From Acidimicrobiales bacterium (lineage in GTDB: Bacteria; Actinomycetota; Acidimicrobiia; Acidimicrobiales; SHLQ01): a stretch of DNA of 49,541 nt. The notes below the pieces were generated by a model, which had not been told where the DNA came from, did no database searches, and saw only the letters and a program-made list of their open reading frames with translations. Below, piece after piece: positions 25,353-33,531 of the stretch. How positions within the stretch are numbered: position 1 is the stretch's first letter; each line of letters starts with the position of its first letter. The stretch lies in assembly GCA_020629375.1 (NCBI GenBank), contig JAHDDK010000027.1:1-49541 (forward strand), given 5' to 3'. The translations under genes were made by a program, and so were the position numbers.

Positions 25353-25565
25353 CTATGGCGACACGCAGGCCCGCATCTCCGCCGCTACCTCATCGGGGAT
25401 GTCTGTCCCCGCTGTCATCGACTCGGCGACCGACCGGGTACGAAAGGCTTCATCAATGCACGTGCGCTCCGAATCAGAGAGGTCGATTCCGAGCTGCAGT
25501 CCGATGACGTCGCCAGCGCTCACACACTCGAGTACGAGTTCGTGGAAATCGGCTGTAGGCGCCAC
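25353..25565 (-). CDS. Small ORF, possible remnant or short unannotated gene
   Basis: The 70-codon frame begins with a GTG at 25565 (V-A-P-T-ADFHELVLECV). It contains LGIDLSDSERTCIDEAFR, which resembles short cysteine-containing segments repeated in actinobacterial lipoproteins. The coding-like character continues upstream in frame (RRLFFQFDGD) without any ATG, GTG or TTG before a stop at about 25635, so the gene may have lost its 5' end or use CTG. Otherwise 25266-25672 holds nothing I can identify. Confidence 0.35.
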   Translation of the reverse strand: MAPTADFHELVLECVSAGDVIGLQLGIDLSDSERTCIDEAFRTRSVAESMTAGTDIPDEVAAEMRACVSP

Positions 25566-25672
25566 ATCCCCGTCGAACTGAAAGAACAGCCGTCGATCCC
25601 GGGCGCGGGTTGATGGTCCGAAGGGCCTAGGTTCGCTCTGGACCGTTCACTGCAACTCGACGCCCTTCAGGC

Positions 25673-26140
25673 TCACTCTGCAGGGATGGGGCCGCAGCAC
25701 ACCTTGTATTTGAGGCCCGAGCCGCACCAGCACCGGTCGTTGCGTTCGGGTGGCCAGCTGATCGCTCGACCGTGGCGAGCGACTTGGGCACTGAGCTTGG
25801 CCCGGGAGCGGCCGTCGCCGGCTTCGTCGCCGTACTCGGCGATCAGCTCGTCGACATGAAGCGGGCTCACATCGGGCGAGCCCGCCGCTCCGGCTGCGGT
25901 GGCCGCCTTGAGCCGCGACTCGATGACTTTCGAGTAGGCGTCATGGTCGGCGGGCATCTGGTCGAGGAGGTCGGGCCAGAGCTCGGTCGCGCGCGTCCAT
26001 TCGTCCTTCGGGAACCATGCGAACGACCAGGCGGTGACCACACCGTCGCCTTCGACGATCTGCGTCGGGTCTTGCCGGAACCGGAATAGCTCGCCGAGTT
26101 CGTCTTCGCTGATCGGGATCGGTTCGGGATCGTCGGCCAT
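25673..26140 (-). CDS. SEC-C motif protein
   Basis: The 155-residue protein ends in a SEC-C zinc-binding motif, NDRCWCGSGLKYKVCCG (Cys137, Cys139, Cys148, Cys149). The motif is found at the SecA C-terminus and in many small bacterial proteins, where it binds zinc and may contact ribosomes. The N-terminal 130 residues are mostly helical and match no family I can name (PKDEWTRATELWPDLLDQMP; HVDELIAEYGDEAG). The ATG at 26140 is the first in frame. It is divergent from the small gene at 26321 across about 180 bp in which I see no distinct element. Confidence 0.8.
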   Translation of the reverse strand: MADDPEPIPISEDELGELFRFRQDPTQIVEGDGVVTAWSFAWFPKDEWTRATELWPDLLDQMPADHDAYSKVIESRLKAATAAGAAGSPDVSPLHVDELIAEYGDEAGDGRSRAKLSAQVARHGRAISWPPERNDRCWCGSGLKYKVCCGPIPAE

Positions 26141-26320
26141 CCCCGGACAGTACCGTTGGCCGAGATGATGGGGCTGAACGATCGCGATCTGTCGCTGGGC
26201 GCGAGCGGAGCCCCGGCTTCGCGCTGTCCGGGCGATCGACCGGAGAAACTCGTCTGTGAACTTGCAGCCCCTCGCAGACGTTCGTAAACCCGTGGACTTC
26301 GGTCACCGGGGGACGACGAC

Positions 26321-26686
26321 ATGGACGCAGACGAGGGCGCAACAAACGGCGAGGTGATCGACATCTCGTCGGCTCGCCGTGAGGTGACTCGGTCCGTCGC
26401 GTTTGAGATCACGTCGGGTAGCGGACCGTCTGTCGTGATGGGGCCGCACAACGCCGAGCGGGTCGTGCCGATCACCGTCGATGCAGAACACGCCGCCCAA
26501 CTGTCGGCAATCCTTCGCCAACTCGAATCCTCCGAGTCGATCACCACCGGACGCCACGTCACGCTTCAGGCGAACGACGAGCCAGGTCGCATCGAGAGGT
26601 CAAACAGGTCTCCGATCTCCGACAGTGGCAAGCGCGGCCCACGTCTTCATCCGAGCTCGACATTCGACAAAACGATGCGACCTTGA
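26321..26686 (+). CDS. Small hypothetical protein
   Basis: The protein of 121 residues is plausible. The ATG follows GGGGGAC, and the first 85 residues have an ordinary composition (VIDISSARREVTRSVAFEITSG, then AERVVPITVDAEHAAQLSAILRQLES). The last 35 are Ser/Arg/Pro-rich and may be disordered or wrongly included. No family recognised. No other frame in this stretch looks better. Confidence 0.45.
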   Translation: MDADEGATNGEVIDISSARREVTRSVAFEITSGSGPSVVMGPHNAERVVPITVDAEHAAQLSAILRQLESSESITTGRHVTLQANDEPGRIERSNRSPISDSGKRGPRLHPSSTFDKTMRP

Positions 26687-26781
26687 GCAAGTTCCGTCCA
26701 TCGGCGGCGACAGATTCCGACCGCCACAATCGATGAACCCTCGAATGAGGTCGGACCGACCGGCCTCGATTTGGAGGGAAC

Positions 26782-27522
26782 GTGACTTCGATCGAGACGA
26801 CCAACGACGTCGTCGATGAGCTGTATGAGCGACACCTCGAACCCGCCCGATCCCGTTACACCCGAGGGCGCGGCTTCGAGGCGGGAGCGAACGAGGTGGC
26901 ATCGGATGAGTTCTTGCTGCGCTTCCTCATCGAGTTCTGTTCGCTGGGCGTGCAGATGACCGAACCGGTGGATCGGTGGATTCGGGGGGCTGGGACCCGC
27001 TGCTGCGCGCTTGGCTTCGACGATCTGGGCTCGGCCCTGATCCGCCACGCCGAACACGAGGCTGGCCATCACGAGATGCTGATTGCCGATACGCATCGCC
27101 TGTGCGCCGCGTGGAACAGCGAGGGCCGGCCCCCGCTCGATGCCGACGCACTCGTCAACCGCCCCCCGAGCGCAGGTGTGCAGGCGTACATCGATCTGCA
27201 CGAGTCGACGATCGAGTCGGCCGAGCCGTGGGGTCAGCTGGCGATCGAGTACGAGATCGAGTTGCTGTCGGTGACCTCGGGGCCTGTCTTGATTGCGAAC
27301 GTAGCGCGCGTGTGTGGTCCTGACCGCGTGGCCGATCTCTCGTTTCTCGAGGACCACATCGAGATCGATGCTGGGCACACGGTCTTCAATCGACGGCAGC
27401 TCGCTCAGCAGTTGAGCGCGCATCCGGAGATGGCACCGGGACTCGTTTCGGCGGGCGCGGCGGCCCTCGACGCGCACGCCTTGTTTCTCGATGACTGCCT
27501 TGACGGCGCACTCCCACGATGA
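26782..27522 (+). CDS. Heme-oxygenase-like diiron (HDO) family protein
   Basis: The 246-residue all-helical protein carries three metal-ligand-type helices: HAEHEAGHHEML (Glu91, His96, His97), EYEIELL (Glu158/160) and LEDHIEIDAGHT (Glu190, His192, Asp196, His199). This is the pattern of the iron-containing redox enzyme / HDO superfamily (relatives include UndA, BesC and SznF). Those enzymes use O2 to cleave or oxidise amino acids and fatty acids. Start: the GTG at 26782, directly after GGAGGGAAC. The stop overlaps the acyltransferase start (ATGA), so the two should work in one pathway. Substrate unknown; the exact ligand set needs a structure model. Confidence 0.75.
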   Translation: MTSIETTNDVVDELYERHLEPARSRYTRGRGFEAGANEVASDEFLLRFLIEFCSLGVQMTEPVDRWIRGAGTRCCALGFDDLGSALIRHAEHEAGHHEMLIADTHRLCAAWNSEGRPPLDADALVNRPPSAGVQAYIDLHESTIESAEPWGQLAIEYEIELLSVTSGPVLIANVARVCGPDRVADLSFLEDHIEIDAGHTVFNRRQLAQQLSAHPEMAPGLVSAGAAALDAHALFLDDCLDGALPR

Positions 27523-28079
27523 CGGTCGAGATCCGTCTGGCGGACTCCGACGAGGACCTCAAGGCGGCATTCGCTCTGCGGCATCGTGTCTTCGTGGGGC
27601 AGTCGATCGTGGGTGAGCCATCGTCCGATGGCCGGCTCGTCGACGTGTTCGATGCATTGTCGAGTTCGTATGTCTTCGTCGCGGTGGACGATGGCGAAGT
27701 GGTCGGCACCGTCCGGACGACGATGCACGAATCGGACGAACATCCTTGCGATTCGTGGTTCGACTGGCGCCACATCGTGTCGAGTGATCGAACCTCGTCG
27801 GGATCGATGTTGTGTACGTCTCCCGAGGCAAGAACGTTCGGGCTGAGTTTCCGGTTGATCGCAGCTGCGATGGAACACGGCTGGGCGCTCGGTACGCGTC
27901 ACGGCGTCGCAGCTGTTCGTCCGCAAGCCGAGCGTTTGCTGGGCCGGTGGGCGTGGCGGCGGATCGGCGACGAGTTCGTGCATCCGATCGAACAGGCGCC
28001 TGTCGTTCCGATGGCGGTCGATCTTGCCGAACAACGGATTCTCGATCAGCAACGACGTCATGCGTTGCCGTTGATCTGA
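27519..28079 (+). CDS. GNAT-fold N-acyl amino acid synthase-like / autoinducer-synthase-like protein
   Basis: The 186-residue protein opens MTVEIRLADSDEDLKAAFALRHRVFVGQ. It then has YVFVAVDDGEVVGTVRTTM, followed by an Arg/Glu-containing helix region (SPEARTFGLSFRLIAAAMEHGW). This fits the FeeM/LuxI-like branch of GNAT enzymes, which transfer acyl chains from acyl carrier protein or CoA to amino acids or S-adenosylmethionine. The LRHRVFV box and the central GTVR strand are the conserved parts. It is translationally coupled to the preceding HDO gene. A simple GNAT acetyltransferase is the main alternative. Confidence 0.7.
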   Translation: MTVEIRLADSDEDLKAAFALRHRVFVGQSIVGEPSSDGRLVDVFDALSSSYVFVAVDDGEVVGTVRTTMHESDEHPCDSWFDWRHIVSSDRTSSGSMLCTSPEARTFGLSFRLIAAAMEHGWALGTRHGVAAVRPQAERLLGRWAWRRIGDEFVHPIEQAPVVPMAVDLAEQRILDQQRRHALPLI

Positions 28080-28158
28080 TCTGTGGGGTCGCGGTCCCGA
28101 TGCCGCACGACAGACTGAACGTCGAAGCCCCGTTCGACCGGAGTCGAGGAGACGCCCT

Positions 28159-30237
28159 GTGTCTGATGCACCCATCGCACCGAAGCGGCCGCACACGATC
28201 GAAATCCACGGCGATGCCCGTGTCGACCCGTGGTACTGGATGCGCGACGACGATCGTGAGGATCCCGAGATCCTGGCCCACCTCGCGGCGGAGAACGCCC
28301 ATGCCGACGCGGTGCTTGCCCCCGTTGCCGCGCTGAAGGACGAGCTGTTTGCCGAGATGAAGGGCCGGATCCAAGAGGACGATTCGAGCGTGCCCCAGAT
28401 CCGCGACGGGGTGTGGCGCTACAGCCGATTCGAGGAGGGACGCGAGTACGCGATCCACTGCCGCCGGATCGAGTCGATGGACGCGCCCGAAGAGGTCTTG
28501 CTCGACGAGAACGAACGCGCCGAGGGCCACTCGTTCTATGCCCTCGGCGGCTTGGCGGTCTCACGAGATCGACGAACGATGGTGATCGCCGAGGACACCT
28601 TGAGTCGGCGCATCTACGACCTTCGGTTCTTTGATCTCGAGGGCCGGGATCTCGAGGACGGTGCTGAGTATCCGGAGGTGATCACCGGGACGTCCGGCGA
28701 TGTGGTGTGGGCCGGCGATCACCGCACGCTCTTCTATGTCCGCCAAGACGAAACGACGCTGCGGCCGCACCAGGTGTGGCGCCACACGCTCGGCACCGAT
28801 CCCGCAGACGACGTGATGGTGTTCGACGAGACGAACGCCGAGTTCTACGTGAGCATCTGGTCGAGCCGGTCGCGTGAGTTCGTGATGATCGGGAGCTTCC
28901 AGACCGAAGAGACCGAGATCCGCACGATCCCCGCCGACTCCCCCACCGACGAGCCTCAGGTGTTTCTCCCCCGCGGCGACCACCACCTCTACGTGCTCGA
29001 TCATCACGACGGCCGCTTCTTCGTGCGCAGCAATCACGAGGCGCCGAACTTCCGGATCGCAGTGACCGACCAGCGCACCGTTGCATCGATGGCCGACACA
29101 ACCGACGTCGTCGAGCCCTCCGACGATGTGTTCATCGAGGACTTCGGCCTGTTCGACGCGGCGCTGCTGGTCGAAGAACGCCGCGACGCGGTCCTCGGGG
29201 TGCGGGTCATGCCGTGGGCCGCTGATGACGGCGACTACCGGATCGACTTCGGCGAGGACGTGTACACGGCCGGGCTCGGGGCACTCGGTGACGCCGATCG
29301 CGAGCTCGTACGGATCGGATACACGTCGCTCACCACGCCGATGCGCGTGTACGACTTCTCGCTTGCCGACCGGTCACTCGAACTCCGCAAAGAGCAGCCA
29401 GTGCTCGGCGACTTCGATCGCGATGCGTACGTGGCCGAACGCATCCTCGTGACTGCCCGCGATGGCGAGACCGTGCCCGTGAGCATCGTTCATCGACGCG
29501 ACCTCGACCGCAGCGTGCCTCAGCCCCTCCACCTCTATGCCTACGGGTCGTACGGGATCACGATGGACCCGTCGTTCTCGTCGGCGCGACTCGCGCTGCT
29601 CGACCGCGGATTCATCTTCGCGATCGCGCACGTGCGTGGCGGGCAGGAGTACGGGCGCCGCTGGTACGACGACGGCAAGTTGTTGAACAAACGCAAGACG
29701 TTCACCGACTTCATCGACATCGGCCAGCACCTCGTCGACACCGGTGTCACCACCACCCCTCAGTTGGTGGCGAGTGGCGGCAGCGCGGGAGGCCTGCTCA
29801 TGGGTGCCGTGCTCAACATGGCCCCCGACCTATTCGGCGCGATCGTGGCCAACGTCGCGTTCGTCGACGTCGTGACCACGATGCTCGACGAGTCGATCCC
29901 GCTCACCACGTTCGAATACGACGAGTGGGGCAACCCGAACGACAAGACGTTCTACGACTACATGTTGTCGTACTCGCCGTACGACAACATCGCCGCTGTC
30001 GACCATCCCCCGGTCTTCGCCCTCGCCGGACTCCACGACTCCCAAGTCCAGTACTGGGAACCAGCCAAGTGGGTGGCCAAACTGCGCGACACGAGCACCG
30101 GCGACGCGCCGCTGATCCTGCGGATGAATATGGACGCCGGCCACGGCGGCGCCTCCGGCCGTTTCGCCCGCCTCGCAGAAGTTGCCGAGGAATATGCCTT
30201 CATGCTCGGCGTGATCAACGGGGATTTGTCGACGTAG
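28159..30237 (+). CDS. ptrB: Oligopeptidase B-like serine peptidase (S9A)
   Basis: The 692-residue protein has the prolyl-oligopeptidase layout. An N-terminal segment (DPWYWMRDDDREDPEILAHL) leads into a seven-bladed propeller (about 70-400) and the C-terminal alpha/beta-hydrolase domain. The triad is visible: Ser542 in GGSAGG, Asp627 in GLHDSQV and His662 in AGHGG. The opening segment, with EMKGRIQEDDSSVP, matches oligopeptidase B, which cleaves short peptides after Arg or Lys in the cytoplasm. Start: GTG at 28159. No signal peptide. It is 79 bp from the preceding gene and probably monocistronic. Confidence 0.93.
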   Translation: MSDAPIAPKRPHTIEIHGDARVDPWYWMRDDDREDPEILAHLAAENAHADAVLAPVAALKDELFAEMKGRIQEDDSSVPQIRDGVWRYSRFEEGREYAIHCRRIESMDAPEEVLLDENERAEGHSFYALGGLAVSRDRRTMVIAEDTLSRRIYDLRFFDLEGRDLEDGAEYPEVITGTSGDVVWAGDHRTLFYVRQDETTLRPHQVWRHTLGTDPADDVMVFDETNAEFYVSIWSSRSREFVMIGSFQTEETEIRTIPADSPTDEPQVFLPRGDHHLYVLDHHDGRFFVRSNHEAPNFRIAVTDQRTVASMADTTDVVEPSDDVFIEDFGLFDAALLVEERRDAVLGVRVMPWAADDGDYRIDFGEDVYTAGLGALGDADRELVRIGYTSLTTPMRVYDFSLADRSLELRKEQPVLGDFDRDAYVAERILVTARDGETVPVSIVHRRDLDRSVPQPLHLYAYGSYGITMDPSFSSARLALLDRGFIFAIAHVRGGQEYGRRWYDDGKLLNKRKTFTDFIDIGQHLVDTGVTTTPQLVASGGSAGGLLMGAVLNMAPDLFGAIVANVAFVDVVTTMLDESIPLTTFEYDEWGNPNDKTFYDYMLSYSPYDNIAAVDHPPVFALAGLHDSQVQYWEPAKWVAKLRDTSTGDAPLILRMNMDAGHGGASGRFARLAEVAEEYAFMLGVINGDLST

Positions 30238-30260
30238 ACCCGGCGCCATAGCCCGCAACG

Positions 30261-30329
30261 CAACCCGGAAAAAGGGTTGGGATATCATCGGGATTGACAA
30301 CCTCGGGCCAGGTCTCCTTTTCGGGAGAC
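30261..30329 (+). other. Leader with two short hairpins upstream of the channel gene
   Basis: The 144-nt gap between the peptidase stop and the channel ATG holds two perfect 6-bp stems: CAACCC/GGGTTG (30261-30266 with 30274-30279) and GTCTCC/GGAGAC (30312-30317 with 30324-30329). The first could end the peptidase transcript; the second lies in the likely leader of the channel gene. Neither is followed by a T tract. I cannot match it to a known riboswitch by eye. Confidence 0.35.
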
Positions 30330-30381
30330 TCAGCGCCGCTCATCTGGCACTGCTGGGCCGAGTTGGCGGAACGGGGGCGCG

Positions 30382-32514
30382 ATGAAACCGACGATTCGAT
30401 CCACAGATCCATCGTGGCATCGGTGGTGTATCGGCAGTGTGTTGATCGTGATGGTGACGCTTGCGCTCGCCGTCCTGGCGAAGCCAGCAGCCGCTCAGGA
30501 GTCCGATGATCTGGTCCCCGGGGCTGGCGAGACCATCGTGATTGCGCGTCCCACCTGGGACACCGGCTGGTTTCAGGCCGAGGTCATCTCTCAGCTCATC
30601 GTCGAGCTCGGATTCGTTGTCGACGGTCCGACGACGTACGACAACGCAAGCTTCTACGAAGGGGTCAACAACGGCAGCATCGATCTTTGGGTCAATGGAT
30701 GGTTCCCGCTTCACAACCAGTTTCTCGAGGCGAATCCGAACGGCGTGGCCCAACCGATCGGGTTCGAACTTCGCGGCGGCGCACTCCAGGGTTATGTCAT
30801 CGACCGCGCCTCTATCGACGTGCTCGGGATCGAGACGATCGCCGATCTCGCGGATCCCGAGATCGCGGCGCGTTTCGACACGGACAACGACGGGCGGGCC
30901 GACTTGATCGGTTGCAATCGCGATTGGGCGTGCCACGCGATCGTCGAGCACCACATCGACGCCTTTGGTCTCCGTGGCACCGTGGATCAGGTCAGCTCGG
31001 ACTATGGGCCATTGATGGAAGCGGCGGCCCGACGGTTCGCAACTGGCGAACCGGTGCTTTACTACAACTTCACGCCCGACTGGACCAATGGGGTGCTCCG
31101 GCCGGGTATCGACGTGGCGTGGGTGCCCGTGCCGTTTTCGAGCATGCCAGAGGCGCTCGACAGCCGCCCCGATGACTCCGTACTCGACGGCATCGTCGGA
31201 TGCCTCAGCGACCCGTGCAACCTCGGCTTTCCACCCAACGACATCCGCGCGGTCTCGTCGAGCACATTCCTCGAGGACCATCCGGCGATCGAATCACTCC
31301 TCGAGAATTTCGCCATCTCGGTCGACGAGATCGCCTCGCAGAACGCCCAGATGTATCGAGGCGAAGACAGCGAGGCGGACATCGAAGGACACGCTCGAGC
31401 CTGGATCACCGAGAATGCGGCCCAGACCGACATGTGGATTGCCGCCGCGATCACCGCTCATGTCGAATCTGGCCGAAGCCTCGCTCCGCGGCCCGAGCGG
31501 TCGAATACCGATCAGGTCGTCGTCGATCGCATTCGCGCAGCGACCCGTCCGACACCGCCGTTCGTGACCTTCGACGAGGGCAAATACGACGGCTTCACCA
31601 TCGAACTGTTGTCGCTCGTCGCCGACGAACTCGACGCGGACCTCGAGCTCTATGGCGTGACGAGTAACGCGAAGTTGATTGACGAAGTCGCGCGCGGCGC
31701 TGCCGATGTGGGAGCGGGCGCCGTCGCCCTGACGTCGGAGCGGGAGCAACGGATCGACTTCAGCCAGGCGTACTTCGACTCGGGCCTCGCCATCCTCGTG
31801 AACGACGACGGCGGCGGTGTCCTTTCGACGATCCGACGATTTCTCTCGCGCGAGCTGCTCGCCGTCATCGCCACGTTGTTGGTCGCCCTGGTCATCGCCG
31901 CGCACATCATCTGGTGGGCAGAACGGCGGAACAACCCCGAGTTCCCCAAGGCCTATCGCCAGGGCATCTGGGAGGCGTTGTGGTGGGCGGCCGTTACGGC
32001 GACGACCGTCGGCTACGGCGACAAGACACCCAAGGGTGCCGCAGGACGCATGTTCGGGCTGCTGTGGATGTTCGTCGGGTTGTTCGTCTTGGCGTATTTC
32101 ACTGCCGGGATCGCGTCGGCCGTGGCGATCGATGAGGTCGAAGGCCGCATCGGTGGCGTGTCCGACCTCCGCGGGCAGTCCGTCGGTGTCGTCGCCGACT
32201 CATTCGCGGATGAGTCGTTGGCGCTCCAGGGGATTGCGACGATCGAGTACGTCGGGGCATCCGACGCCTACGAGGCACTCCGCGACGGCTCGATCGATGC
32301 AGTCGTCCATGACGCTCCGGTCCTTCAGCACTACGTCGCCGGGCTTACGGATCGCGACATGCGCCTGGCCAGCGACGTGTTCGCTCCACGCGGCTTGGCC
32401 TTCGTAGTCGGCCCCGACAGCGACATCGGCGAAGCGATCGATCGCGGCCTGATCGCCGTCATCGAATCCGGCGACTACGAACGTCTACGAGAAAAGTGGT
32501 TCGGCGGTGATTGA
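30382..32514 (+). CDS. Glycine-betaine-binding domain fused to a glutamate-receptor-type potassium channel
   Basis: This 710-residue protein joins two known modules. After a signal peptide (about 1-38), residues 45-363 are an OpuAC/ProX-type betaine-binding protein. WVNGWFPLHN (Trp107), IGCNRDWACHAI (Trp182) and EPVLYYNFTPDWTNGVLRPG (Trp234) align with the E. coli ProX regions that form the aromatic betaine cage. Residues 378-710 are a prokaryotic ionotropic glutamate receptor: S1 with TSEREQRIDFSQAY, a span at about 489-512, a pore loop with potassium filter TTVGYGD (541-547), a span at about 553-582, then S2 (590-710, with DAVVHDAPVLQHY). It should be a tetrameric, ligand-gated K+ channel with an extra osmolyte-sensing module outside the cell. 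The ATG at 30382 follows GGGGGCGCG. Confidence 0.9.
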   Translation: MKPTIRSTDPSWHRWCIGSVLIVMVTLALAVLAKPAAAQESDDLVPGAGETIVIARPTWDTGWFQAEVISQLIVELGFVVDGPTTYDNASFYEGVNNGSIDLWVNGWFPLHNQFLEANPNGVAQPIGFELRGGALQGYVIDRASIDVLGIETIADLADPEIAARFDTDNDGRADLIGCNRDWACHAIVEHHIDAFGLRGTVDQVSSDYGPLMEAAARRFATGEPVLYYNFTPDWTNGVLRPGIDVAWVPVPFSSMPEALDSRPDDSVLDGIVGCLSDPCNLGFPPNDIRAVSSSTFLEDHPAIESLLENFAISVDEIASQNAQMYRGEDSEADIEGHARAWITENAAQTDMWIAAAITAHVESGRSLAPRPERSNTDQVVVDRIRAATRPTPPFVTFDEGKYDGFTIELLSLVADELDADLELYGVTSNAKLIDEVARGAADVGAGAVALTSEREQRIDFSQAYFDSGLAILVNDDGGGVLSTIRRFLSRELLAVIATLLVALVIAAHIIWWAERRNNPEFPKAYRQGIWEALWWAAVTATTVGYGDKTPKGAAGRMFGLLWMFVGLFVLAYFTAGIASAVAIDEVEGRIGGVSDLRGQSVGVVADSFADESLALQGIATIEYVGASDAYEALRDGSIDAVVHDAPVLQHYVAGLTDRDMRLASDVFAPRGLAFVVGPDSDIGEAIDRGLIAVIESGDYERLREKWFGGD

Positions 32515-32542
32515 CCGGTCGTCGCCCCGGTCAATCACCGCC
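32503..32542. terminator. Perfect 16-bp hairpin between channel and betaine-binding genes
   Basis: Positions 32503-32518 and 32527-32542 are exact reverse complements around an 8-nt loop. The left arm covers the stop codon of the channel gene, and the right arm lies 27 bp before the stop of the convergent gene. It is the strongest dyad seen in the window and, being symmetrical, should end transcripts from both sides. There is no T tract. Confidence 0.8.
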
Positions 32543-32568
32543 TCGTCACCTCACATGATCACGTCAGA

Positions 32569-33531
32569 TCACGGATTGATGTTGAAGTCGTTCAGGTATC
32601 CCTTCGCGACTTCGGCCACGCTTTCACCTGCGGCCACCCGACCGTTGAGGTCGGTTATCCGTTGCTGCGACATCGGGTTGAGGATGTCAGCAACGACGTC
32701 GTCGAACGCTTCGGGGGCCTGGTCGTAGAGGTCCTTCGGGAGCGTCAGCGACACGTTGTACACGTAGAAGACACCGGGATCGGTGACCAGCGCGAGATCG
32801 AGCAGGTCGATCCGACCGTCGGTCGTGAACACTTCCCCGAAGTCACATGCACCATCGGCCACCTCTTGATAGATGGCGGCCTCATCGTCGATGACCTGCA
32901 ACTGGCTGTCGGGGATGTCGAATCCCGTTGAACTCGTGAACAACGGCAGCCCGTCGGCTCGGCCCTGGAAGTCTGGCTCGATACAGACGATCGCGTCGCT
33001 GTTGTCCTCCAGATACTCCGCCATCTGATCGAGATCGAATGACTCGATCGTGTACCGAGTGGCCTGGGTGTCATCGGCAATGGCTGGCGACACGGCGAAG
33101 CCATACGTGTCGTTGAAGCTCGACCGACCGACCCACATGATGTTGTTGGCCGACAGATCGGCTGCAGCAACATCGTCGGTGAGTTCTTCACCGTCGTCGG
33201 TGGGGTCACTATTGCCGAGGTGCTGGACCCAGGCAGTGGAGTTGTACTCGAAGTACGTGTCGATGTCGCCGGCGACAAGCGCCGCACGAGTCTCCGGCGA
33301 GTTGCCGGTGTCGGTCGCATCGGTCACCGACGCACCACGAGCCGAGAGCGCCTGGATCAGGATCTCGCTCAGCACGTACTGCTCGGTGAAGTTCTTCGAG
33401 CCGACGACGATCGACACTCCCGAGAACGCATCGGCGTCGTTGCCGCCCCCACCGTCGTCGCCACAGGATGCGGCGAGGAGGGCGAGGACGAGAGCGACGG
33501 ACGTCAGTCTGATGAGTCGGAGGCTTCTCAT
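32569..33531 (-). CDS. Betaine/choline/carnitine-binding lipoprotein, OpuBC type
   Basis: The 320-residue lipoprotein (LLAASC lipobox, Gly/Asp-rich linker) has an OpuAC-family binding domain of the OpuBC/OpuCC subtype: VVGSKNFTEQYVLSEILIQAL, TRAALVAGDIDTYFEYNSTAW and YTIESFDLDQMAEYLED. These proteins deliver glycine betaine, choline or carnitine to ABC permeases. No ATPase or permease of an ABC system is nearby. Instead its start overlaps the BCCT transporter stop by 4 bp. It is a different subtype from the ProX-like domain in the facing channel gene, so the two are not recent duplicates. Confidence 0.88.
   Translation of the reverse strand: MRSLRLIRLTSVALVLALLAASCGDDGGGGNDADAFSGVSIVVGSKNFTEQYVLSEILIQALSARGASVTDATDTGNSPETRAALVAGDIDTYFEYNSTAWVQHLGNSDPTDDGEELTDDVAAADLSANNIMWVGRSSFNDTYGFAVSPAIADDTQATRYTIESFDLDQMAEYLEDNSDAIVCIEPDFQGRADGLPLFTSSTGFDIPDSQLQVIDDEAAIYQEVADGACDFGEVFTTDGRIDLLDLALVTDPGVFYVYNVSLTLPKDLYDQAPEAFDDVVADILNPMSQQRITDLNGRVAAGESVAEVAKGYLNDFNINP

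Noticed and set aside
30294..30299. TTGACA as the promoter of the channel gene
   Set aside because: No acceptable -10 lies 16-18 bp downstream; the match alone is not enough.
30238..30381. Known c-di-AMP riboswitch upstream of the channel
   Set aside because: The conserved core of that family could not be recognised by eye; kept only as a search suggestion.
30382..32514. Two separate genes joined by a missed stop
   Set aside because: The frame is continuous with no internal stop, and the sequence between the domains (363-378) reads as a normal linker. I see no start site with a Shine-Dalgarno at the junction.
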